Assembly (NCBI GenBank): GCA_019912845.1
Contig: JAIOHU010000101.1
Location: 1-42,459, forward strand
From: a bacterium
Lineage (GTDB): Bacteria > Electryoneota > Electryoneia > Electryoneales > Electryoneaceae
Direction of reading: 5' to 3'
Length of the DNA: 42,459 nt
A program made the translations under genes and the position numbers. Each line of letters starts with the position of its first letter. Within the stretch, counting starts at the first letter, position 1. Of the stretch, positions 35,613 to 42,459 are shown in pieces. Below the pieces are notes generated by a model that saw nothing but the letters and a program-made list of their open reading frames with translations, was not told the DNA's origin and made no database searches.

Positions 35613-36423
35613 CTCGACACTCAAATTACCTTTTCACTTGCACTTGTCCCTCGAGGAGAGGTTCGCAGTTTTTCTCCTGCTTTGTGCACTGCTTCTGCTG
35701 GTTTCATCGATCAGTGTCCAGGCAGCGGCGATTGATGACCTCGCCGAAGAAGGTGATATCGCATACCGTAAAGGTGAGTATGAAAATGCGATCGAAGCCT
35801 ATCGTATAGTTCTTGATAGCGGCTATACCGGCGGGAAAATTCTCTATAATCTCGGGAATGCGTTTTATAAGAATGGCGATTTAGCCGAAGCGATACTCTA
35901 TTATGAACGTGCACTGAGGGAACGTCCACATGACCACGATGTCCGTCATAACCTGGAACTGGCTCGGACCCAGACAGTCGATAAGATAGAATCGCCCCCA
36001 CGTTTACCAATCTGGAAATGGGTGGATGCATTACGTGATCTCGTAGCTCCGCGTGTATTAGCGTGGTGGTCTTGGATATGGGCATCCATAACTGCCCTAT
36101 TTTTTGCTGCCATTTTACTCTTGCGTTTTCATAAACATGTCCGCCTACTGAAAACAGCCGTGTGGATCAGCCTGATTATTTTCCTCTTGCCAGCAAGTTT
36201 GCTCACCCTACGAGTTATAACTGACCGTGGACCTGAACAGGCGATAGTGATGACGGAAAAAATTGTCGTCCGCAGTGCCCCAGACCCGGGAGCCAGTGAA
36301 GTATTTCATCTACACGAAGGCACCAAAGTGACGATCCTTAAATCACTGGAAGATTACCGCGAGGTTCAACTCGAGGATGGACGGCAGGGCTGGCTGAGAC
36401 GGCAGGTTGTGGCGACCATCTAA
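35605..36423 (+). CDS. batE: BatE-type TPR/SH3 membrane protein
   Basis: The product of about 270 residues has a signal/anchor helix (FAVFLLLCALLLLVSSISVQA), TPR helices (IAYRKGEYENAIEAYRIVL; LAEAILYYERALRERPHD), two membrane segments (about 160-180 and 190-210) and an SH3-like C-terminal domain (KIVVRSAPDPGASEVFHLHEGTKV). The start is uncertain: no ATG exists before the signal helix, so GTG 35605, TTG 35593 or a TTG near 35638 must serve. The first two fall within DnaA boxes. It is the last gene of the Bat locus. Confidence 0.85.
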   Translation: MDNSTLKLPFHLHLSLEERFAVFLLLCALLLLVSSISVQAAAIDDLAEEGDIAYRKGEYENAIEAYRIVLDSGYTGGKILYNLGNAFYKNGDLAEAILYYERALRERPHDHDVRHNLELARTQTVDKIESPPRLPIWKWVDALRDLVAPRVLAWWSWIWASITALFFAAILLLRFHKHVRLLKTAVWISLIIFLLPASLLTLRVITDRGPEQAIVMTEKIVVRSAPDPGASEVFHLHEGTKVTILKSLEDYREVQLEDGRQGWLRRQVVATI

Positions 36424-36680
36424 TTTGGATTACCTAGTGTACATTGACAGTTGGCTTACTAACGGCGTTCACTGGACGCTTGTAGAAACCACAGTGTAGT
36501 GACATTTATGGAGTTTCAGTACAGGCTGATTTTTGTCAACCACATGCTCTTCGTATGCTTCTACTATACTTTTGAACCAACCCCTTGACAGTTTTAAAAT
36601 TGAGATCCACTTGAAATTTAAGCTTGATCCGAAATTCGGATCCATTCCTGATTTATATCATGATATGGTCAAACATAGAA
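36424..36680. other. Intergenic region after the Bat locus
   Basis: Nothing recognisable lies between batE and the tRNA terminator. A 96-codon plus-strand reading frame beginning at 36533 runs into the reverse complement of the tRNA and is not a gene. Confidence 0.4.
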
Positions 36681-36681
36681 A

Positions 36682-36718
36682 ATGGGCTACGGCATTTTCC
36701 GTAACCCATTGTTTTTAC
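36682..36718 (-). terminator. Terminator of tRNA-Leu
   Basis: The stem ATGGGCTACGG (36682-36692) / CCGTAACCCAT (36699-36709), with one non-Watson-Crick position, has a 6-base loop. On the minus strand it follows the tRNA 3' end and is succeeded by TTTTCTA. On the plus strand it is followed by TGTTTTTAC, so it may work in both directions. Confidence 0.7.
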
Positions 36719-36720
36719 TG

Positions 36721-36806
36721 TGCCGAGAGGGGGAATCGAACCCCCACGGGGTTTAAGCCCCGGCGGATTTTGAGTCCGCTGCGTCTACCAATTTCACCAC
36801 CTCGGC
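36721..36806 (-). tRNA. tRNA-Leu (CAA anticodon)
   Basis: Read on the minus strand, the 86-base sequence folds into a tRNA with a long variable arm. The acceptor is GCCGAGG paired with UCUCGGC plus discriminator A. The D-arm contains GGUAGACGC, the anticodon stem GCGGA/UCCGC has loop CUCAAAA (anticodon CAA, UUG codon), the variable arm is CGGGGCUUAAACCCCG and the T-arm is GGGGGUUCGAUUCCCCC. The 3' CCA is not encoded. Confidence 0.95.
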
Positions 36807-36908
36807 AGGGTGAGCAAATATAAATACGAGCATGCCCTGTGTCCAGTGTCCACAAACGCCGTTCTCCGCAAATGAGCAATAGTACAGTCGTTCGGCAATC
36901 ACCTAATT

Positions 36909-38657
36909 TTATACGATTTCTGCCTGTTCCAGGTAGCGATAGAGTGTGCTTCTGGCGACACCAAGCAGTCTTGCGGCTTTGGCACGATTGCCATCGGTTT
37001 GGCGCAATGCGGTCAAGACATCATCTCGCTCCAGCTTCTGGGGACGACCAGTTTTGGTTTCGTTATTTTCTGCGGAGTCGATATTCAGTTCAGGTGGTAA
37101 ATGATCGAGGGTAATTTCACCTCCACGGCACTTGATCATGGCATACTGCAGGGCATTGCTCAGTTGACGTACATTTCCATGCCATGAGTTTTGCATGAGC
37201 TGCTGCATGACTTCTGAGCGGATACCTTCGCAGTGACGGTCGGTTTCACTGGCAAACTGCTCCATGAAGTGCTGAACCAGAAGAGGAATATCCGATTTTC
37301 GTGAGCGTAGCGGAGGAAGATGAATCGGTACAACTGCCAGACGATAATACAAATCCTCTCGAAATTTACCTTCTTTTACCAATTGTTTCAGATTGCGGTT
37401 CGTGGCACAAACCACTCGTGCATCGGTCTTAACTTCTTTTTCACCACCGACAGGGAAATAAGTGTGTTCTTCAATCACGCGTAATAGTTTAACCTGCATA
37501 GCGGGTGAAATTTCGCCGATTTCATCAAGAAAAAGAGTACCATGCTGAGCCAATTCAAACCGTCCCTTTTTATCTCGTATCGCACCAGTGAACGCACCTT
37601 TTACATGCCCGAAAAGTTCACTTTCGAGTATACCTTCTGGCAAGGCTCCGCAGTTTACAGGTACGAAGGGATTTTTGGAGCGAACACTCAAGCGATGCAA
37701 TGCTTCCGCAACGAGTTCTTTTCCCGTACCGCTTTCTCCCTCAATTAATACAGGCACCTGCTCATCGGCAAGCTCGGAGATTGAATTAAACACACGATGC
37801 ATACTGTCATGATTACCAATAATGCCGTAAAACCCTTTGCTGCGTTGCAGATTGCGTTTGAGACGGTTGACTTCGGTGACATCCTTGAATATCACCATGG
37901 CTCCAAGATAACGCTGATCGGCTGTATGCAGGGGGATTGCGGACATTTCAAGGTCGAGCAGTTTCTCGTTTTTGTCACGGAAACGTTTCGGATACTTTAT
38001 TTTCTCTTCGCTCTCCAGTGTTCCGTCGCAAAAAGAACAATTCCCACCGCAAAACATTCCGGGAAATACGGCGTGGCAATCTTTGCCAATCACTTCGTCA
38101 ACTGAGTAGCCAGTTATCATTTCAGCAGCACGATTAAATACAAATATGCGACGATGTGAATCATGAGCCAGAACTCCATCGGTCAGATGATCGATGAGCG
38201 CACCAAAGGTGGAACGAAGTTGGTTGACAACATCCAGGCTTCCGAATTCAATCAATGCGGATACACGGGTTTCAAGGATTGCGAACAGGCTTTCAAGGAC
38301 AGCTTCAGATTCCAGAGGGTTTCCATCAATCATTTGGTCCAGGGGCCAATGGAAACGTGCCGGCAACCCAGAAAAGGTTGGGCAAAGCCGCACTGAACTT
38401 TCACAAAAGGTTACAACTGCATCATATTGACGTGCCTGAAGTTTTTTCGGGGGAGAGGGTTGTGTGTCGGGAATCGGCAGACCATGGCGATGAAGCAGCT
38501 TGACTGCAGAGTCGTGCAAGGGAAAACTGGAATCGCTGGAGTATTCTACTTCCCACGACTCATCTAACTTCGCACGTGCCAACATTGCCGCAATGACGCT
38601 GGTTTCAGCGTTGCCGGAACTGACAAACAAGAGGCGATGTTTTATTTTTCCGGGCAT
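36909..38657 (-). CDS. Sigma-54 activator with dead LMW-phosphatase/ArsC-like and Cys-rich PAS domains
   Basis: ATG 38657 is preferred to TTG 38663. The 582-residue product has an N-terminal domain (about 6-135) patterned like low-molecular-weight phosphatases and arsenate reductases. The P-loop reads FVSSGNAETS, so the catalytic Cys is Ser13 and the Arg is Thr19; it should be inactive and may sense a ligand. A PAS domain (about 145-262) carries a Cys cluster (C194, C203, C207, C210). The AAA+ domain has Walker A GESGTGKE (307-314), the sigma-54 contact loop GAFTGA (354-359) and LFLDEI (375-380). A Fis-type helix-turn-helix ends the protein (GNRAKAARLLGVARSTLYRYL). It activates sigma-54 promoters; targets are unknown. 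Redox or metal sensing is inferred from the cysteines. Confidence 0.88.
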   Translation of the reverse strand: MPGKIKHRLLFVSSGNAETSVIAAMLARAKLDESWEVEYSSDSSFPLHDSAVKLLHRHGLPIPDTQPSPPKKLQARQYDAVVTFCESSVRLCPTFSGLPARFHWPLDQMIDGNPLESEAVLESLFAILETRVSALIEFGSLDVVNQLRSTFGALIDHLTDGVLAHDSHRRIFVFNRAAEMITGYSVDEVIGKDCHAVFPGMFCGGNCSFCDGTLESEEKIKYPKRFRDKNEKLLDLEMSAIPLHTADQRYLGAMVIFKDVTEVNRLKRNLQRSKGFYGIIGNHDSMHRVFNSISELADEQVPVLIEGESGTGKELVAEALHRLSVRSKNPFVPVNCGALPEGILESELFGHVKGAFTGAIRDKKGRFELAQHGTLFLDEIGEISPAMQVKLLRVIEEHTYFPVGGEKEVKTDARVVCATNRNLKQLVKEGKFREDLYYRLAVVPIHLPPLRSRKSDIPLLVQHFMEQFASETDRHCEGIRSEVMQQLMQNSWHGNVRQLSNALQYAMIKCRGGEITLDHLPPELNIDSAENNETKTGRPQKLERDDVLTALRQTDGNRAKAARLLGVARSTLYRYLEQAEIV

Positions 38658-38970
38658 TTTCAAGATAAGTTCTTGCCTTTAGTAAATTGGAAATTTGGGA
38701 TCCGGAAGCTGGTCTGCCTTGTGGAACCAGAATAACTGATTTCAGATTATTCAAGGAAATTACTTCTATTATATTTTCCGACGGCAATAATATCAATTCC
38801 TTCCTGGATGCCAGCTAACATCCTTCTGGCATGACGCAGTGAATAACCTTTCTGGATGCCAGCTAAACCCACGCTTGTCTGAGTCAGGGTTCTAATGCCA
38901 CACTGGAGTGTGGCACTTCTTTGAACACCACGCCGGTATGATGCAGCAGAAGGAAAACACGTTTCAGGAT
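38658..38970. repeat. REP-like repeats between the activator and MBL-fold genes
   Basis: A good unit at 38791-38840 (stem TGCCAG / CTGGCA, with the AATAATATCAA flank seen at other copies) is followed by a half unit at 38850-38874. A separate hairpin TGCCACACT-GG-AGTGTGGCA lies at 38897-38916. No gene is present. Confidence 0.65.
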
Positions 38971-39846
38971 TTAGTTGTCCTCCTGAACTGAGTATTCCAT
39001 CTGTTCCATATCGAACTTTTTTACAACCCACTTACCTTTATCATTTCTGGTCAAATGTCCCGCTTTCAATTTCGGTCCGTGCTCGAAAATCATGAGGTAG
39101 TTGCCTTCATGCACCTCAGGAAGAAAATGTGTTTTGAAGTCCATGGTCTCCTGTGGATAGAGGTCATATCCCATCACATAGGGTACGTGTACATGGCTGG
39201 CAGTGGGGATCAGATCAGCATTAAAGACGGCGGTGTGACCACCTGATTCAATGTAAACAATCGCGTGATGTTTGGTATGACCACCAGTAACACGATATCG
39301 AATTCCCGGCACAACCTCAACATCCCCGTCCACCAGTTCAAGAACCTCGGCATCATTCAAAGGGTGAAGATTTTCCGGTAGATAGCTCATACGATCCCGT
39401 AAGTTCGGATTATTGGCAATCTCCCATTCGCCCCTCTGAGCATAATATTTTGCGTTGGGAAACTGAACCTTCAGCTCACCATCTCCATCAATGTATGTCC
39501 CGCCACCAGCGTGATCGAAGTGCAAATGGCTCTGCACAACATGAGTCACATCTTCTTTTAACACATCGCAACGAGCAAGTTCGCTCATCAATAATCGAGG
39601 TTCCGCTACGGCAAACATATCGCGTTTTTTATCATCCCATTTGCCACCGAGACCAGTATCGATCAGAACAGTTGCCTCTGGTGTTTTAACCAACAGGCAA
39701 TTAGCAGAGAGTTGGATACGGTTGCGGTCATCGGCTGGATCAGATTTCTGCCACATCATTTTGGGGACAACCCCGAACATGGCTCCACCATCGAGGCGAA
39801 AGTCGCCATCTTCAATCAGGAATATTTCAAAATCACCAAATTTCAT
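38971..39846 (-). CDS. MBL-fold metallo-hydrolase
   Basis: The 291-residue product has the metallo-beta-lactamase HxHxDH motif (SHLHFDH, H107, H109, D111, H112), a strand-turn LLVKTPEATVLIDTG before it, GGHTKHHAIV as the third metal-site region and a further Asp/His late (VFNADLIPTASHVHV). It resembles quorum-quenching or generic hydrolases of this fold; the substrate is not assigned. It is transcribed toward the sigma-54 activator with repeats between. Confidence 0.87.
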   Translation of the reverse strand: MKFGDFEIFLIEDGDFRLDGGAMFGVVPKMMWQKSDPADDRNRIQLSANCLLVKTPEATVLIDTGLGGKWDDKKRDMFAVAEPRLLMSELARCDVLKEDVTHVVQSHLHFDHAGGGTYIDGDGELKVQFPNAKYYAQRGEWEIANNPNLRDRMSYLPENLHPLNDAEVLELVDGDVEVVPGIRYRVTGGHTKHHAIVYIESGGHTAVFNADLIPTASHVHVPYVMGYDLYPQETMDFKTHFLPEVHEGNYLMIFEHGPKLKAGHLTRNDKGKWVVKKFDMEQMEYSVQEDN

Positions 39847-40170
39847 ACGAGAATCCTTTTGTGTTATTCCAAATATACTGATTCTTGGAATTATTGTCTC
39901 ATACTAAACTGCTATAAGTTTGTGGTGTTGTAATTACCGCCATCCAATCAGTCCTGAAATCAATAATATTAATACCTTCTTGGATGCCAGCTAACCCCAC
40001 GCTGGCATGACGCGATCGGACAATACTTTCGAGAAACGCTATAAACGAATAAGTTGAGGGATATATACGAGTATATTTTTGATGGTTCAAGCGTGAAAAT
40101 GATGCAGGGATACAATTTTCTGAGATAAAGAAAATGGCTTCTCACCAAACCTGAGGTTGTTGATCAGGAG
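39847..40170. repeat. Intergenic region with one REP-like repeat
   Basis: A near-complete repeat unit at 39962-40017 has stem TGCCAGC / GCTGGCA, the AATAATATTAATACCTTC flank and a terminal GACGCG. It is the best-preserved copy. The remaining sequence holds no recognised gene. Confidence 0.7.
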
Positions 40171-40818
40171 CTACGAACGAACCCGCTCATCGAGTTCATG
40201 TTTAAGTGCGATCATCTGTTTTTGTAACTCGGTTCGATAATTCTCTACCTCATCACCCTTGAGCCGAGGTGGTATGATCATTGGATTACCATATCCAATT
40301 ACAGCTTTGGCAAATGGCTTTGGCAGTTGAAATTTATCCCACGACTTGAATGTCCAATTCGGGTAGGACGCCCCCATGATGGGAACAATAACCGCTCCTC
40401 CAGACCTTGCAATTGCTATTGTTCCTGCTTTTGGTTCTTCAAAGGGACCACGTGGCCCATCCACCATCACCGCAGTTGTTGTACCCTGTTTTTGAATTTT
40501 TACCATCTCTCGAAATGAGTCCAATCCACCTCTGTGACTGCTGCCACGTACTGTTTTATATCCCATCGCTTCCACCAGACGAGCGACTGCTTCGCCATCG
40601 CGAGATTGAGAAATCAGAGCAGTAACGCCTTTTCCTCGTTGTTCCCAAACCGGACAAAACATCCTGCCATGAAAACAGGCGAGCAATACACGACCATGCT
40701 CCTGCGCAATCGCCAGTTGTTCTGTACCGACGAGGGAGAGACGTAGTGTGCGATTAATCAGTTTGAATATTTGCGGACCAACGCTTCCCGCAATCCAGTA
40801 CAGTGTCGAATCTTTCAT
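40171..40818 (-). CDS. DUF374 lysophospholipid acyltransferase-like protein
   Basis: The 215-residue product has a hydrophobic N-terminus and the DUF374 pattern: LLACFHGRMF (the acceptor-site His), ISQSRDGEAVARLVEAMGYKTVRGSSHRGG, and VDGPRGPFEEPKAGTIAIARSGGA. These proteins are thought to acylate lipid A-like or lysophospholipid substrates at the inner membrane. It is a single gene with no lipid-A genes nearby. Confidence 0.85.
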   Translation of the reverse strand: MKDSTLYWIAGSVGPQIFKLINRTLRLSLVGTEQLAIAQEHGRVLLACFHGRMFCPVWEQRGKGVTALISQSRDGEAVARLVEAMGYKTVRGSSHRGGLDSFREMVKIQKQGTTTAVMVDGPRGPFEEPKAGTIAIARSGGAVIVPIMGASYPNWTFKSWDKFQLPKPFAKAVIGYGNPMIIPPRLKGDEVENYRTELQKQMIALKHELDERVRS

Positions 40819-40913
40819 ATCAATATAAAGGAAACATAATCAATTGTTTAAGGTTAAACAGAGACAAAATAATTTCGGGAATGCTGTTTCTATTGTCTCC
40901 AGAAAACAGACTA

Positions 40914-40940
40914 CCTATCTTAATACTCTTGTAAGATAGG
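40914..40940 (+). promoter_or_regulatory. Inverted repeat upstream of the secreted protein gene
   Basis: CCTATCTTA and TAAGATAGG are perfect 9-base arms around a 9-base spacer, about 50 bases before the start at 40991. It could be an operator or a leader hairpin. No U-tract follows, so it is not a usual terminator. Confidence 0.4.
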
Positions 40941-40990
40941 AATTTATCAAGGAACGGTAAACGAGATTTGAGATTGAGTTGGAGGATATG

Positions 40991-42070
40991 ATGAAGAGAA
41001 ATGTTCTGGGAATACTGCTAATTGCTTTGTGTCTACCATTTGCTGTGCAGGCATCACTTTTTGAGCTTGAACTACCTGAAGAGCGAAGGGCACAAGTAGA
41101 GTTCGATGAGTTTGTTTCATACCACATAAATATGACAAACCTCGGTGCAGAACTCGATTCATTTCGGGTTTCACTAACTGGTGATGATGTACCGGCGGAT
41201 TGGACAACCTCAATTTGCGTTGGAGTATCCTGTCTTCCTCCATTTGTTCGTTCAACTTCGTTCATTATAAATGGTCTGGCGACTGATAGTATTCTGGTGG
41301 ATTTCCAGCCACTTTCTGAAGGTCGTGGGTCAGTCTGGTTGCTTGTCGAAAGCCTGAATGAACCATTCATGGCTGATAGTGCTGAATTTGTTGTCCTTGC
41401 TGGTGAAATTGATGAGGCAGGTTTCGAATTCGACCCCCCCGAAGAGATTGAAGTAACTGTTGAAGTAGGGGAGTTTCATTCTTTTCATTCTGATTTGACG
41501 AATACAGGAACTTTGCTGGATACATTCGATCTGTTTTTATATGGCGATGATTATCCCGACGATTGGACAACATCACTTTGTTTTGGTCCGCTCTGTTTAC
41601 CTCCATTCATACGTGAACACCCGGGCATTCTTGAAGCCGGGGCGAGTGACACCCTTCTGGTAGATTTCAGTCCAGGCTCCGAGGGTACAGGCACACTATG
41701 GCTGAAAATACAGAGTCGTTATGATCCCAGTGTTGTTGATAGCCTTCAGTTCATCCTTCACGCTGTTACGAATGCAGTGCAAGAGGGTAGTCAACAGTTG
41801 CCTCAGGAACTGACCATAGAGACAATTTATCCGAACCCGTTTAACAATGCGACAACAATTCATTATTCGTTGCCGAAGGCGGGAAATATTTCGATTCAGG
41901 TCTATGACCTGGCTGGTAGAACGGTCTCAACACATCTGGTTGAAGCTGCAAGCGCAGGTCGTTACACCTATGAATTCCAGGCAACGGCGAATATGGCATC
42001 CGGTATTTATATTCTCCAACTTCAATCCGCTTCCCAGAGTATAAATTCCAGAATGATCTATTTGAAATAG
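40991..42070 (+). CDS. Secreted protein with duplicated domain and T9SS-type sorting domain
   Basis: ATG 40991 is chosen because GGAGG ends 5 bases before it; ATG 40988 would be too close. The product of about 359 residues has a signal peptide (LLIALCLPFAVQAS). Two similar domains of about 115 residues follow, with matching cores GDDVPADWTTSICVG...CLPPFV and GDDYPDDWTTSLCFG...CLPPFI, each with a Cys pair likely to form a disulfide. The last 80 residues are a classic Por-type sorting domain (IYPNPFNNATTIHYSLP, VQVYDLAGR-like, ASGIYILQLQ, MIYLK). The product is probably secreted or displayed at the surface. The function of the duplicated Ig-like domains is unknown. Confidence 0.85.
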   Translation: MKRNVLGILLIALCLPFAVQASLFELELPEERRAQVEFDEFVSYHINMTNLGAELDSFRVSLTGDDVPADWTTSICVGVSCLPPFVRSTSFIINGLATDSILVDFQPLSEGRGSVWLLVESLNEPFMADSAEFVVLAGEIDEAGFEFDPPEEIEVTVEVGEFHSFHSDLTNTGTLLDTFDLFLYGDDYPDDWTTSLCFGPLCLPPFIREHPGILEAGASDTLLVDFSPGSEGTGTLWLKIQSRYDPSVVDSLQFILHAVTNAVQEGSQQLPQELTIETIYPNPFNNATTIHYSLPKAGNISIQVYDLAGRTVSTHLVEAASAGRYTYEFQATANMASGIYILQLQSASQSINSRMIYLK

Positions 42071-42160
42071 TTTGATTTCATGTTTATCTGTTGGTTTGTA
42101 GTAAGGAGAAGAAGTTCGACTGGAAGCTCATTGAAAACTGGGATCGGGAAGGTTGGCAGG

Positions 42161-42355
42161 ATGAATATAAGTTTCAAAGTAAGATTGATCGGTGCATTGG
42201 TGTTTGGTGTGGGTATGGCGATATCACTTGAATCACTTGGAACACTTCCAACTGTTTCAATTATATTACTGTATCTAGGCATGCATATTCAAGCTCATGG
42301 CTTTAAGTCGCTACGAATCAGTTATCCCAGTGAATTGGATAAGATAAACGAATAG
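42161..42355 (+). CDS. Small membrane protein
   Basis: ATG 42161 follows a weak GGCAGG and gives 64 residues; the upstream ATG at 42080 has no ribosome-binding site. The product has two hydrophobic segments (about 7-22 and 29-43) and a polar end. It resembles no family I know. It lies 90 bases after the secreted protein and before a strong terminator. Confidence 0.5.
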   Translation: MNISFKVRLIGALVFGVGMAISLESLGTLPTVSIILLYLGMHIQAHGFKSLRISYPSELDKINE

Positions 42356-42370
42356 TCAAATTTTGATATT

Positions 42371-42410
42371 GAGGGTTGTAACCACACGGTTTCAACCCTC
42401 TTTGTTTTTA
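42371..42410 (+). terminator. Rho-independent terminator
   Basis: GAGGGTTG (42371-42378) pairs with CAACCCTC (42393-42400), extended inside by AACC/GGTT, and is followed by TTTGTTTTTA. It ends the plus-strand genes at 40991-42355. Confidence 0.85.
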
Positions 42411-42459
42411 TCAGTTTTCAGGCAGTCATTTATATTTGTGATGTCGATCTGTCTCGGGA

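Noticed and set aside
36533-36823. 96-codon plus-strand frame
   Set aside because: It overlaps the tRNA-Leu gene on the opposite strand and its terminator; no protein features.
38897-38925. Possible sigma-54 promoter (TGGCAC...) near the activator gene
   Set aside because: The spacing and the -12 element (TTGA instead of TTGC at the right distance) do not fit the consensus.

Overview
The window is a bacterial chromosomal segment of moderate GC. Several features suggest an uncultured or little-studied lineage of the FCB/Bacteroidetes-related part of the tree. Two secreted proteins end in Por/T9SS-like or FlgD-like C-terminal domains (111-2819 and 40991-42070). A complete Bat (MoxR / DUF58 / von Willebrand A / TPR) locus is present, as are a DUF374 acyltransferase and a protoheme farnesyltransferase. 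There is no rRNA or ribosomal protein, so the phylum cannot be fixed from sequence alone.

Layout. (1) 111-2819, minus: a large secreted protein with a C-terminal sorting-type domain. (2) 3270-16227, plus: a compact seven-gene block that looks like a synthase-dependent exopolysaccharide system. It contains a KaiC-like ATPase / receiver / GGDEF-like protein in which all three signature motifs are altered, a TPR plus outer-membrane beta-barrel exporter, a processive family-2 glycosyltransferase with an acidic tail, a small membrane protein, a CE4-type deacetylase with an extra amidotransferase-like domain, a catalytically dead paralogue of that deacetylase, and a lipoprotein. It resembles Pga/Pel systems in logic but not in gene content, and it is the best candidate here for an undescribed system. 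(3) 16480-19791: a single-chain restriction-modification enzyme. (4) 19840-22152, minus: tetR - ABC ATPase - ABC permease, with a perfect 27-bp operator over the tetR promoter. (5) 22399-26855: stand-alone metabolic genes (methyltransferase, heme O synthase, VOC protein, SRPBCC protein, endonuclease/exonuclease/phosphatase protein), with two copies of a 97-bp double-hairpin repeat. (6) 27259-36423, plus: the Bat locus, interrupted by a cluster of REP-like repeats (33113-33480) and by a dense cluster of DnaA boxes (35416-35612). (7) 36721-36806, minus: tRNA-Leu(CAA) with a terminator. (8) 36909-40818, minus: a sigma-54 activator fused to a dead low-molecular-weight-phosphatase/ArsC-like domain, an MBL-fold hydrolase and a DUF374 acyltransferase, with further REP-like hairpins between them. 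(9) 40991-42355, plus: a duplicated-domain secreted protein and a small membrane protein before a strong terminator.

How the parts work together. In the 3-16 kb block, very short or overlapping gene junctions imply one operon. It would join cytoplasmic signalling, inner-membrane polymerisation, periplasmic deacetylation and outer-membrane export. In the Bat locus, a MoxR chaperone ATPase acts with membrane VWA proteins and TPR/Ig-like partners in envelope maintenance. Functional statements rest on motifs visible in the translated sequence and on general family knowledge; no database search was run.
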